Shown in pieces: positions 51,959 to 60,250 of a stretch of DNA of 63,868 bases. Position 1 is the stretch's first letter, and every line of letters starts with the position of its first letter. Both the position numbers and the translations under genes were made by a program. The notes beneath the pieces were generated by a model. The model ran no database searches and was not told the DNA's origin. It saw only the letters and a program-made list of their open reading frames with translations. Source of the stretch: an uncultured Acetatifactor sp. (lineage in GTDB: Bacteria > Bacillota > Clostridia > Lachnospirales > Lachnospiraceae). The stretch spans positions 1 through 63,868 of the forward strand of contig CAJUFI010000015.1 in assembly GCA_910585665.1 (NCBI GenBank), in the 5' to 3' direction.

Positions 51959-52372
51959 TTATCTGCAAAGGAACATGTCCTGGGCATATTCTTTGATGTC
52001 GCCGGGATTGACCATGTTGTACTTTGCCTTTACTGCGCTGAAATACTCTCCGATAAGAGATTTCCCGATAATCCGGTCAGACGGCGCTGTAACAGGAAGG
52101 TCGCCGCGGGCGGCAAGCCAGGGGGCCTCGTTGTGCGTGAAGCGCTCCAGGATTTTCCCGCTGTAACAGCAGATATTGTTGATTACGCTATCGTAGATGG
52201 CCTTTTCGCCGGAAGAGAATATTGACGCATCAAAGCTATCGGCTTTTTCGATGGAATCGAAACGGTAGTCTCTATAGCGGAAGTAAATTTCCCTGTAAAC
52301 CGGGCCATGCACCCATGCCTGGCAATCTTCTGAGAACAGGAAAGATTGATAGAAAGCAAAATGGTAGAATCC
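51959..52372 (-). pseudogene. Panacea/DUF4065 (SocA-like) antitoxin, 5'-truncated
   Basis: The frame is open from 52372 and reads FAFYQSFLFSEDCQAWVHGP, then VYREIYFRYRDYRF and LERFTHNEAPWLAARGD, the core of the DUF4065 domain of antitoxins such as SocA and PanA. The first 20-25 residues are missing and an in-frame stop precedes the piece; the only ATG (52312) lies inside the domain. No toxin partner is seen beside it. Confidence 0.7.
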
Positions 52373-52460
52373 TTATCAGGAATGACTTGCTGAGGGTAGA
52401 TGGGAGAACAATGGAAAAGTGTACCGGCAAGGGAACTAAGCTGACTGAGAGGACGGTTAT

Positions 52461-52919
52461 ATGTCAAATTATCACGATACATCAAATTCCATAAGCGTTA
52501 TTCTCAAAAACCACAGGCAGGAAATTGAATTATCTGTAAAGGGATATGAAGTTTCTGTACCAATAAAGAGTTATTGGGACAATAACTGGCTGATATTTTC
52601 CTGCAGACTTAGGGAAGACGATAGATCCATGTATGGAGAGTTCCCATGCTTTATGACGATGGAGCTCCAACGGCTGAAAATGCTTTTAGAGCAGTATCAG
52701 TCGGGAGGATTGCCAGCTGTTTCGTGGAATGGAACCGAACCGAATTTCGCTGTTTATCTCTATCCGGATTTTCGGCTGAAAATATATTTTTATGCGGAAA
52801 CAGACGGCTGGGAGATGACTTTTCAAAAATATGCAGAGCCCGGCGACGTGGAGACGTTGATTGGCTTTTGTTCGGACAGTTTAAAACAATATCCTGTCCG
52901 GGACATTGGAATAAAATAG
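52461..52919 (+). CDS. WapI-like immunity protein (tentative)
   Basis: 152 residues, beta-rich start (IELSVKGYEVSVPIKSYWDN, then NWLIFSCRLREDDRSMYGEF) and FMTMELQRLKMLLEQY. This is the layout of the WapI-like immunity family, with conserved NWL and a helix after the first sheet. Low to moderate certainty. Fourteen bases before the next gene, so the two are co-transcribed. Confidence 0.55.
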   Translation: MSNYHDTSNSISVILKNHRQEIELSVKGYEVSVPIKSYWDNNWLIFSCRLREDDRSMYGEFPCFMTMELQRLKMLLEQYQSGGLPAVSWNGTEPNFAVYLYPDFRLKIYFYAETDGWEMTFQKYAEPGDVETLIGFCSDSLKQYPVRDIGIK

Positions 52920-52932
52920 GGAGACAATTGCC

Positions 52933-53349
52933 ATGTACACTTATGCTGAAATAGTTAACGAGTTATTGGCGGAATTTCCGGAAATAAGCAAAAATTATGA
53001 AGAAGAGATAACATGGATCAAGGATACTTTCCAGGGCCAGGACACCGAAGGACAGACAGTCTATTTTGACCGCTGTTTCTGTGACTACATCGGACGCCTG
53101 CTGGTGGATGAGAGCCAGGATGACATTAAGATAGAAAAGATATTCGCTTTTTTAGAAGATATGGCTGTGAGTGAAGATCAGGAAGTCAGAAACCTGTTGC
53201 AGGTAACCGTTTTAGAATATCTCCGCAGCTGGTATCTGTTGCAGAATGAATCTGAGAAGCGCATGCTGCCGGAAACAAAGAAAATATTCGACCGCGTAAA
53301 GAGTTACCTGGAGGAACCGGCACAAGATGTGCTCCCCTGTTTTTTGTAA
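52933..53349 (+). CDS. hypothetical helical protein, DUF7674-like (tentative)
   Basis: 138 residues, all-helical and acidic. FAFLEDMAVSEDQEVRNLLQ and VTVLEYLRSWYLL resemble DUF7674 proteins that occur among immunity genes. Function unproven; paired with the gene at 52461. Confidence 0.5.
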   Translation: MYTYAEIVNELLAEFPEISKNYEEEITWIKDTFQGQDTEGQTVYFDRCFCDYIGRLLVDESQDDIKIEKIFAFLEDMAVSEDQEVRNLLQVTVLEYLRSWYLLQNESEKRMLPETKKIFDRVKSYLEEPAQDVLPCFL

Positions 53350-53417
53350 AGAGGTAGTTGGAAAGGGTTAGCTGCATTTGCCTATACATGTCCGCAACTG
53401 ATGAAAGCTGCCGGGTA

Positions 53418-53640
53418 TCATTTCTCTCTATCCTGTTCCCCCTGACTGGTTAAAGCGTAAACTGCTTTTTCCGGCATCTTTCCCTCTTTTTCGATACGGC
53501 CCTTGATGAATCCTTTTTCTTCCAGCTGAAGGACTTTTTTATAAATAGAGGGAGCGCTGATTTTTACCCATTTGGATATGTTACGGTACTCCACCAGTTG
53601 CAGCTACGTTACGGGCAAACAGCCTGTCGTTCATGCTCAT
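53418..53640 (-). pseudogene. PadR-like winged-helix regulator remnant
   Basis: The minus strand reads ISKWVKISAPSIYKKVLQLE, then EKGFIKGRIEKEGKMPEKAV and YALTSQGE, a winged-helix domain of PadR type, ending at 53418. The N-terminal part (MNDRLFARNVAATG from ATG 53640) is in another frame and much of the normal first helix is missing. A broken gene. Confidence 0.65.
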
Positions 53641-53678
53641 ATGACCTTGGAATTTACAGAATGTTCATAATTTGTTCG

Positions 53679-53707
53679 TTGCATGTTTGCGCGGGAGCGG
53701 TTATATT
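53679..53707 (+). promoter_or_regulatory. promoter of type III antitoxin RNA
   Basis: TTGCAT 53679-53684, 17-base spacer, TATATT 53702-53707. Predicted start near 53714. Confidence 0.7.
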
Positions 53708-53713
53708 ATAAGT

Positions 53714-53884
53714 AAGGAATCTGCATGGTTCCTTCATCACAAAATGAGTCCTGTGACTGTTCTGACAGGACGGTAAAATAAAAGTGACAGAGCGATGAGT
53801 TGAGTGACGGTTCTGACTCAACGGTAAAATAAAAGTGACCGAGTGATGAACGACAGCGGGAGGGCATCTGCTCTCCCGTTTTTT
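53714..53884 (+). ncRNA. type III antitoxin RNA with two 51-nt pseudoknot repeats
   Basis: About 170 nt with no coding frame. After a small leader hairpin (AAGGAA/TTCCTT) come two direct 51-nt units, 53748-53798 and 53799-53849. Each has a 7-bp stem, ten-base loop, the invariant GGTAAAATAAAAGTGAC and GATGA. The stems differ at three positions with matching changes (GTCCTGT/ACAGGAC versus GTTGAGT/ACTCAAC). The loop can pair with the tail as CUGU/ACAG in unit 1 and CGGU/ACCG in unit 2, again compensated. This is the form of the processed antitoxin RNAs of type III systems. A terminator and a toxin-like gene follow. Confidence 0.85.
53857..53884 (+). terminator. terminator between antitoxin RNA and toxin gene
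   Basis: CGGGAG/CTCCCG stem with ten-base loop and TTTTTT. In type III systems a leaky terminator here sets the RNA:toxin ratio. Confidence 0.88.
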
Positions 53885-53898
53885 GCTAAGGAGATGCT

Positions 53899-54410
53899 AT
53901 GTACTATGGAAGATTTCGTTTGACTATCAGGTGCTGAATCTGACGCAACGGTTCTATAATGATTATCCGGATCCACCTTTTACAGAGATTTTGAGAAAAA
54001 ACAGCAGGCCGTATAATTGCTTATTGATACAGTCCCACTATGGATATTTTATATATATTCCTTAAAGGAGCCATATAAGCCATAAGCAGGCATTTAGGTT
54101 CAGGAAGAGCGTCCGTTCCCGGAAGGCGAGGTCAGGACTGGATTATAGTAAGATTGTGATAGTCGTTGACGCCAGATATATCGGAAGTCAGGATGCGATT
54201 ATAGATAAGGATGAATACAACGAGACAAGGGATAATATAGAGTACATAAAAGCCGATGCGCAGAGATATATTGACGAGTATGTGGACTATGCCCTTGGAA
54301 AACAACAGAGATATGATTCGCGGGAGGTGGCAAGAATCTATCAATATTCAACATTGAGATATTTTCATAAGGAATTAGGAATTGAGGATAGTAAAGGCGC
54401 TGTCGACTGA
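53899..54410 (+). pseudogene. type III toxin (TenpN/CptN-like), broken frame
   Basis: ATG 53899 follows AAGGAGATGCT, but its frame stops after 12 codons. A one-base gain near 53908 would join MYYG to KISFDYQVLNLTQRFYNDYP. The frame then runs from 53910 to 54410, apart from one in-frame TAA at 54063 where family members have an aromatic/polar codon before RSH (IP-x-RSHISHKQAF). Family-like blocks: RPYNCLLIQ, RSHISHKQAF, GLDYSKIVIV, DKDEYNETRDNIEYIKADAQ and YSTLRYFHKELG. Expected length about 170 residues. The toxins are endoRNases that cut their own antitoxin precursor. Homology is by pattern only. Confidence 0.72.
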
Positions 54411-54507
54411 GCAACGTCTTTTTTGATGCTTTTTATTTTTAAAAAGGAAGCGTCATGTCAGGAAGCGGGCAGCAATCTGCCTGCGGCATGTGTAGCAAAA
54501 AAGGACG

Positions 54508-54557
54508 AAATACAGCAGAAAATGTCTGTTTCACAACAGTTCTCTGCTGTATTTTAC
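54508..54557 (+). terminator. terminator after toxin locus
   Basis: AAATACAGCAGA/TCTGCTGTATTT perfect 12-bp stem with inner CTGTT/AACAG, ending TTTTAC. Confidence 0.8.
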
Positions 54558-54625
54558 AAATAATCCGATAAATGCTTTAGAGCCATGTTCTGAAAAGGGA
54601 AAGGAAACGGTATAGGAAACGGAAA

Positions 54626-55348
54626 ATGCGGATAGGGATATGTGATGACGAGAAAGAAATCCGCCACACATTTGCGGAAAAGATAAGAAGGATATACCCG
54701 AAAGCGGAGCTGGAGCAGTATCCGTCTGGAGAGGAGCTGCTTTCGGCGGACAGGATGCCGGACATCCTGCTGCTGGACATCCGGATGCCGGGCAGGGACG
54801 GGATGGAGACGGCGAAGAAGCTGCGGGAGAAGGGCGGGGAGACCGTGATCATCTTCGTCACCGCCCTGGAGGATTTCGTATTCCAGGCCTTTGATGTAGG
54901 GGCTTTCCACTATCTGGTGAAGCCCTTTGACGACAATAAGTTCCGGGAAGTGCTGTCCCGGGCTGTGGGGCAGGTGGAGGGCAGGGAACGGGCGGAATCA
55001 ACGGAAAGCCGCCAGGAGAAGCCCAGGCTGATAGTGACCGCCGGGGGCAAGCACGTTTCCGTCAATCTGGAGGACATCGTTTACGCGGAGGTGTTCGACC
55101 GGAAAGTCATCGTCCACACCATGGACGCGGACATCGAATATTACGGGAAGATGAAAGAGCTGGAAAAACAGGCAGGGGAGGAATTATACCGTCCTCACAG
55201 AGCCTACCTGATCAATTTCAACTATATCGTGAAATATGACGCGTCCAACATCTATCTGAAAAGAGGACAGGTGCTTATGGCCAGACAGAACTACCGGGAG
55301 TTCGTACAGCGGTATCTGCGGTACAACCAGAGGAAGGGGCAGGAGTAG
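54626..55348 (+). CDS. LytTR-family response regulator
   Basis: 240 residues. Receiver domain at 1-120 with acidic pocket CDDE, phospho-Asp in LLLDIRMPGRDGME and the late lysine in VKPFDD. LytTR DNA-binding domain from about 138 (IVTAGGKHVSVNLEDIVYAE, then PHRAYLINFNYI). AgrA/VirR-like regulators control peptide-signal or bacteriocin genes and usually pair with a GHKL kinase. The next gene is in that position but is broken. Confidence 0.93.
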   Translation: MRIGICDDEKEIRHTFAEKIRRIYPKAELEQYPSGEELLSADRMPDILLLDIRMPGRDGMETAKKLREKGGETVIIFVTALEDFVFQAFDVGAFHYLVKPFDDNKFREVLSRAVGQVEGRERAESTESRQEKPRLIVTAGGKHVSVNLEDIVYAEVFDRKVIVHTMDADIEYYGKMKELEKQAGEELYRPHRAYLINFNYIVKYDASNIYLKRGQVLMARQNYREFVQRYLRYNQRKGQE

Positions 55349-56247
55349 ATGGAACAGGGAGGAATCTGGTGGAAAGCGGTATCCTATGGGCTGCCGGTTT
55401 CGGAAATCGTTCTCATGGGCTATTGCCTGTACCGGTTGACAGCGCCGTTCATGGAGCGGAAAAAAGGGACGCTGCGGGCCGGAATGGCATATGTCCTGGT
55501 GATGGGGGGGATTTATGTCCTGTTCCTGCGCCTGGAGGGTCTTTCGCTTCGCAGGATGATGGGCGCTCTGGCGGTGTTCCTGGTGATGTGCCGGACAGAC
55601 CGGAGGAATTACGGGCAGAAAGCCTTTCTCGTGCAGACATTTTTCTCGCTGCATCGGTTCGCCGGGGCGGTGGCGGAAATGGTGTATGATAATCTGTATT
55701 ATTTTATTGGAAATACAGACTACATGGCGGCGCATCCGGATCTGTCCTTTGCCCTGTATGTGGGAGTGTGCGGAATCTATCTGGCTGCGGAGCTTTTGTT
55801 CATGGGGTCAGTGTCTGGTTTATTTTAAGGACTTATGTGTACAGAACAGCCACCAGAATGGAGGGCCGCGCCGGTGTGCTGAAAGCGGAGATTCGGCAGG
55901 ACGCAGGCGGCAATACCCAGGCGAAAGAGGCGGAGCTCGCAGAAACCGAGCAGAAAGCCCTGAAGGCGGAAACGGCCCAGATGAATACCCTTGCGAGGGC
56001 GAACAGGGAGATGAAAAAAGTCTCAGAGACGGAACAGGGCCGCCGAACAGAAGAGGGCGGCAAGAAGGTCGGCAGCAAAGGAAACAAGGCTGAAACCGAA
56101 ACCGGCAGCCAGCTGGATCCAGCAGACAGGGACAGAGTAGGAACTACAGAAGGACCTGAACAGGGGGCAGAGGAGAATGACGACAGAACTGCCGTCCAGG
56201 AGACATTGAAAAAGTATGCCTATGTTCCTATAGATATTCGGCTGTAG
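55349..56247 (+). pseudogene. frameshifted membrane protein, partner of LytTR regulator
   Basis: It starts at the base after the LytTR stop. Frame 0 has four hydrophobic segments and ends at 55828 (ELLFMGSVSGLF). In the -1 frame the last helix continues naturally (VSVWFILRTYVYRTATRMEG), followed by a long Lys/Glu/Thr-rich tail to 56247. One G missing from the GGGG run at about 55812 explains this. No histidine-kinase motifs are found in either part, so the kinase half is absent or replaced. Confidence 0.55.
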
Positions 56248-56307
56248 GCAGGTCGGGGAAACAGAGATTCTCTCAAAGGACAGCCGGAACAAATATCGCA
56301 CCATGAG

Positions 56308-56338
56308 AAACAGCCGGAAATAGCTTCGGCTGTTTTTC
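56308..56338. terminator. terminator between convergent genes
   Basis: AACAGCCG/CGGCTGTT stem, TTTTTC on the plus side. It abuts the end of the lipoprotein gene. Confidence 0.7.
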
Positions 56339-57299
56339 ATAGATTGGAATCGGGGCTGCCGGCATGGAAACGGACATGGTCTTTCAGCCGGGCGGACAGC
56401 TCCTCCGGCAGATCCGCCTGTTCGCTGTTCCCCCGCCATACCCATTTTTCGGATAGATTTATGGCATATACCGTACCGTCCTCGGCAGTCAGCCGGTACT
56501 CCGGCAGGCCGTCACAGGTATATGGCTGATAGTCCAGCCCGTCCAGGGCCTGGATGATTTCAGCCGATTCCGCTTCCTGTTCTTCCCGCACCAGGGGAAG
56601 GGTGCGGAACACATAACTGGCAGACCCTGTTTCGCCCCAGTACGCGGAAATCTCGTAGATATAATCGCCATTGCCCATGGGGAGGAGGGTGATTGTCCCT
56701 TCCTGGGATTCGACGGTCACTGTCTCGGATTCTGTATGGTTCTGGGCATTGCCGATGAAAGAGGAAGACCAGCGGACGGCGGAAACCGTTTCCGGCGGAA
56801 TCTCTCCGAAATCAAGATAGAACGCGGGGAGCATTGCTCCCAAATCCATGCTGTCTTCCGATGGAGACAGGCTTCCGGCAGGAAAGGCGGTATATAATAT
56901 GGGATGATTCTGCCAGTCCAATGGATGCGCGCCGCAGGCTATCAGTGTGGTGGCCGTACCGTCCGGCAACAGGCAGTTCCACTCCGAGTTGCCACAGGAT
57001 GCGGTTACCCTGTCCGCATCATTCCGTGTGGACACTGTCAGGGGCGGTGCTTGAGTCAGGCTCCCATAATCCGGGGGCAGAGCAGCTTCTTTGCCTGGTT
57101 CTGCGTTATCCTGATTGTTATCTGGTATGGCAGCAAGGTTCCGTGTCCCGCCTGGTTCCGGAGTCGGTTCCTGTGTGGCGTCTGCCGGAATTTCCGTGCC
57201 AGTGGTAGGGGCAAGTGCCGCATCTTTCTTTTCGCCTGTGGCTGCGCATCCCGTCAGGGCAAGGATGAAGGCGGTTGTCAGCAATGCTATTTTCTTCAT
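56337..57299 (-). CDS. lipoprotein of unknown function
   Basis: 320 residues from ATG 57299 behind GGGAGG. Lipobox LTGC (Cys18), Pro/Thr/Glu-rich spacer to about residue 70, then a beta-rich outer domain (ASCGNSEWNCLLPDGTATTL, DLGAMLPAFYLDFGEIPP). No known family. The longer open frame up to 57566 has no ribosome site. Confidence 0.75.
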   Translation of the reverse strand: MKKIALLTTAFILALTGCAATGEKKDAALAPTTGTEIPADATQEPTPEPGGTRNLAAIPDNNQDNAEPGKEAALPPDYGSLTQAPPLTVSTRNDADRVTASCGNSEWNCLLPDGTATTLIACGAHPLDWQNHPILYTAFPAGSLSPSEDSMDLGAMLPAFYLDFGEIPPETVSAVRWSSSFIGNAQNHTESETVTVESQEGTITLLPMGNGDYIYEISAYWGETGSASYVFRTLPLVREEQEAESAEIIQALDGLDYQPYTCDGLPEYRLTAEDGTVYAINLSEKWVWRGNSEQADLPEELSARLKDHVRFHAGSPDSNL

Positions 57300-57522
57300 A
57301 AGATAAGCCTCCCTGTACGCATCGTTTTTGACTGTCTGGTCATATAGACGATTTTTTCCGCAAAAAGTTCCCATAGGCGTTTTTGGCAGCAGAAAGTTTT
57401 CCTGTGGCTCAGGAATCTTGGATGCTATTTGTTCCGTAGGATTTTCAATATCGCCATTCCATCGCTTTGGGGGACTTTGGAAAGAAAACCAGGGGATGTA
57501 AAGATTTGCTGCAAGAGCTTCG

Positions 57523-58677
57523 TCAGGTATCATTGTCTGAATCCAGAACAGAATCATGGTAGACAAAAGGGTAAAGGCGGGGAAGGGCGGAGGGCTTTCG
57601 TCCTCCGCCTTTCCGGCTTATCGTTGGCGTCTTGGCGGGGCAGGTGATTCCCGACCCTGCGCTGGCATATCCGACAATGGTATTGAGCAGTGTCAGTCCG
57701 CTTGCGGATGCGGAAAGCACCAGCATCAGCCTGGTCCGGGCCGTGACGGGGATGCTGAGGCCCGTGAGGGAGCCGTTCAGCAGCGTTCCGATGGAGATGA
57801 CCCCGGTCAGAGAAGGTGTCAGGCTAATCAGCGTTCCGGCAATCGGCGAAAATACGTTGTTGGGCGTTGTGGACTGGTATATCTGCGCAGTTACCACGGC
57901 AGTGGAGCCAATCAGGGAAAGCGCTGCTGTCGTGCTGAAGAAAGCGCTGAATGACGTAATCGTCCCGGCACGGGGAACCTGGAACGCGAAGTTGGAGAGG
58001 GTTCCGCTGGCATTGGTGATGTCTATCGTGGCGCCGAGGGCGGTAAGCCCTTGTGCGCTGCTTCCGAAGCCTACAAAGGCGGGAAGTCCCACGAGTCCGC
58101 CTGCGATTGTCGTCAGCGTGACTGGAAGGCCGGATGCAAAGGGAATGATGGCTCCGGTACCGTTCGCCCCGGTAGGGCCAGTGGCACCAGTAGGTCCGGT
58201 GGCTCCGTCCGCGCTGGTAGGCCCGGTGGCGCCAGTATCACCAGGGCAGCCCTTCGGCCCTTGGGGCCCGATTGGCCCGATTGGACCCATGTCACCTTTG
58301 GGCCCCTCGCAGCCGGGATCGCCCTTCGGGCCGATATCGCCTCTGACACCCTGGACGCCCTGGATGCCCTGAGGGCCCGCGTAGCCCCTGGGGCCCTGGG
58401 GGCCTCTGGGACCCGTGTTTCCGGTAGGCCCCACGGGGCCGGTATTTCCTCTGGGGCCTCTTGCGCCCGGTTCGCCGGGGATGCCCTGAGGGCCCATGGG
58501 TCCCTGCTCGCCCCTGTCGCCTTTTGGTCTGGGACAGCCGGGATCCCCTTTCATGCCCTGAGGCCCCTGAGGGCCCTGATCCCCTTTGGGCCCCGCAGGG
58601 CCCCGTTCACAGCAGGGGTGGCAGCATTGGTTGTTGCTGTCATTTTGCCCGCAGTTACATAAATTGTTCTGATTCAT
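57523..58677 (-). CDS. collagen-like exosporium-type glycoprotein (BclA-like)
   Basis: 384 residues from ATG 58677. A Cys-rich head (MNQNNLCNCGQNDSNNQCC) precedes about 45 Gly-X-Y triplets (residues about 25-170) with two interruptions. A C-terminal jelly-roll domain of the BclA/TNF-like kind follows (FASGLPVTLTTIAGGLVGLP, LSNFAFQVPRAGTITSFSAF). The last 35 residues are basic and unlike the family, perhaps from a late frameshift. Such proteins form trimeric hair-like filaments on spores. The glycosyltransferase at 58994 probably decorates the threonines in the triplets. Confidence 0.88.
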   Translation of the reverse strand: MNQNNLCNCGQNDSNNQCCHPCCERGPAGPKGDQGPQGPQGMKGDPGCPRPKGDRGEQGPMGPQGIPGEPGARGPRGNTGPVGPTGNTGPRGPQGPRGYAGPQGIQGVQGVRGDIGPKGDPGCEGPKGDMGPIGPIGPQGPKGCPGDTGATGPTSADGATGPTGATGPTGANGTGAIIPFASGLPVTLTTIAGGLVGLPAFVGFGSSAQGLTALGATIDITNASGTLSNFAFQVPRAGTITSFSAFFSTTAALSLIGSTAVVTAQIYQSTTPNNVFSPIAGTLISLTPSLTGVISIGTLLNGSLTGLSIPVTARTRLMLVLSASASGLTLLNTIVGYASAGSGITCPAKTPTISRKGGGRKPSALPRLYPFVYHDSVLDSDNDT

Positions 58678-58993
58678 GCAAACACTTCCTTTTGATTGAT
58701 TGACAAAGTCTATTGGACGAAAGTCTGCGTCTGTCCGGATCAGCGGCAAAGGTCTTTCGCCGAACATCCTTTGAAATAAATAATATATGAATAATCCGTG
58801 TTTTTGCTACATATAATAATATGTTATACTGCTTAACAGTTAAAATTTCCGAGTAACCTGACTACATGACGCCGGCCATATGCGTTTAACCAGTGCAATA
58901 CGGTGAATTCTGGCGTTATGTAGTATGGTTTCCTGGCACCTGTATCTTAGGCACTGCAATGATTTTTCATTTATCGAATAAAATAATATAAAA
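58678..58993. other. intergenic region between collagen-like gene and glycosyltransferase
   Basis: No gene. AT-rich, holding the 58824-58844 copy of the 21-bp motif and, nearer to the collagen-like gene, CATATTATTATATG on the minus strand, which may be part of a sporulation-type -10. No firm promoter. Confidence 0.35.
58824..58844. repeat. 21-bp motif, inverted copy of 51-71
   Basis: Reverse complement of the motif at 51-71. It lies about 150 bases upstream of the collagen-like gene start. Confidence 0.5.
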
Positions 58994-60061
58994 TTACGAC
59001 AGACTTTCGAAATACCGTTTATTGTAGAGATAAGCTTTGGAGAAGGGCTTGCACGAACCGGCCATTTCGTTGTATTCTCTTGCTTTTTCCCTGTCCCCCA
59101 ATCTGTCATAGCACACGCACAATTGCAGCATGGGGATGTAGTCGTAGCAGTCCGGCAGGACGAACCCTCCCGTTCGGTCGTTCCGTTCCCGGGTCAATGC
59201 GGTCTCGTACCAATAGACTGCACTCCGGTAGTTTCCGCATTTCAGGAAATGGTTTCCGATATCGCAGCACAGTTCCGCCCGGGGCGTGTCGAAGCTGAGA
59301 CTGCGCAGCAGTACCGGAAGGGCGTCATCGTTTCTGCCCAGCCTGTAATAGCAGTCGGCGCAGACTGTGCAGGCTTCTATCTTGTTTTCCACCCAGCCTT
59401 CCGGCAAATCCAGGAACTTTTCGAAGACAGCGGCGGCTTCTTCGTATTGCCAGTGGTAATACAGCTCCCGCCCGTAGTAGTAAAGCTGGCGGGGATCCAG
59501 GTTTTTTCCGCTTTCCAGCATCCGGCGGTATATCCGCAGGTTCCTGTCGGGGTCTCCGGGGCCTTCTTTTTTATGGGAAATCGCCGCATCGGAGTAGAGG
59601 ATGTTTCCGGCGGGGGATATCACTTCGTGGACTTCCCCCACCCAGCGGTATTCAGGCACGTTTCTGATCAGGCGCTCCCGATAGTAGGAGAACACAGGGT
59701 TTCCTGTCTCGTCAAAGGCGGTGTTGTATTTCATCATCACCATATCGGTATCGGGGGGCAGGGATTGTTTCAGCTGAAGGAATTTGTCCCGCTCCGTGGG
59801 CAGAAGCACGTCGTCCGCGTCCAGCCACATGCAGTATTCCATGGAGGCTTTGGAAAAGGAAGCGTTTCTGGCGGCGAAATCATCCGTCCAGGGATGCCGG
59901 AATATCTTATCGGTGAATTCCGCTGCGATTTCCACGGTTCTATCCGTAGAACCGGTGTCCACGATGATGATTTCGTCCACAAGGCCTTCTATGCTGTCCA
60001 GGCAGCGGGCCAGAGTTTTTTCTTCGTTTTTTACGATCATACAGAGACTGATTGTTGCCAT
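58994..60061 (-). CDS. GT2 glycosyltransferase with TPR tail
   Basis: 355 residues. GT-A domain at 1-200: ISLCMIVKNEEKTLARCLDS, IVDTGSTDRTVEIA, and the DxD motif in CMWLDADD. The C-terminal part has tetratricopeptide-like repeats (RQLYYYGRELYYHWQYEEAA, YRLGRNDDALPVLL). Enzymes of this build commonly lie beside collagen-like surface proteins and are thought to glycosylate them; one such gene flanks it on each side here. Confidence 0.92.
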   Translation of the reverse strand: MATISLCMIVKNEEKTLARCLDSIEGLVDEIIIVDTGSTDRTVEIAAEFTDKIFRHPWTDDFAARNASFSKASMEYCMWLDADDVLLPTERDKFLQLKQSLPPDTDMVMMKYNTAFDETGNPVFSYYRERLIRNVPEYRWVGEVHEVISPAGNILYSDAAISHKKEGPGDPDRNLRIYRRMLESGKNLDPRQLYYYGRELYYHWQYEEAAAVFEKFLDLPEGWVENKIEACTVCADCYYRLGRNDDALPVLLRSLSFDTPRAELCCDIGNHFLKCGNYRSAVYWYETALTRERNDRTGGFVLPDCYDYIPMLQLCVCYDRLGDREKAREYNEMAGSCKPFSKAYLYNKRYFESLS

Positions 60062-60250
60062 AGGTTGGAACCTCGTTTCTTTCTTCCCGCGGGCAATCAG
60101 GACAGATGCGTTTCTGCCGCTGTGTGGTGCCGCGGGACAGGACCCCGGTGCAGTGCGGGCGGGATGTGCTCTGCGGCGGGGCGATTGACTGGTTTCGTGC
60201 CGCCCTTAAGGCGTGGATTGCCGGAGGGGCGGGGGTGGGGCATACCTGCC

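Noticed and set aside
53883..54065. 60-codon frame as an independent small gene
   Set aside because: It continues in the same frame past one stop into the following toxin-like frame, and lacks its own ribosome site.
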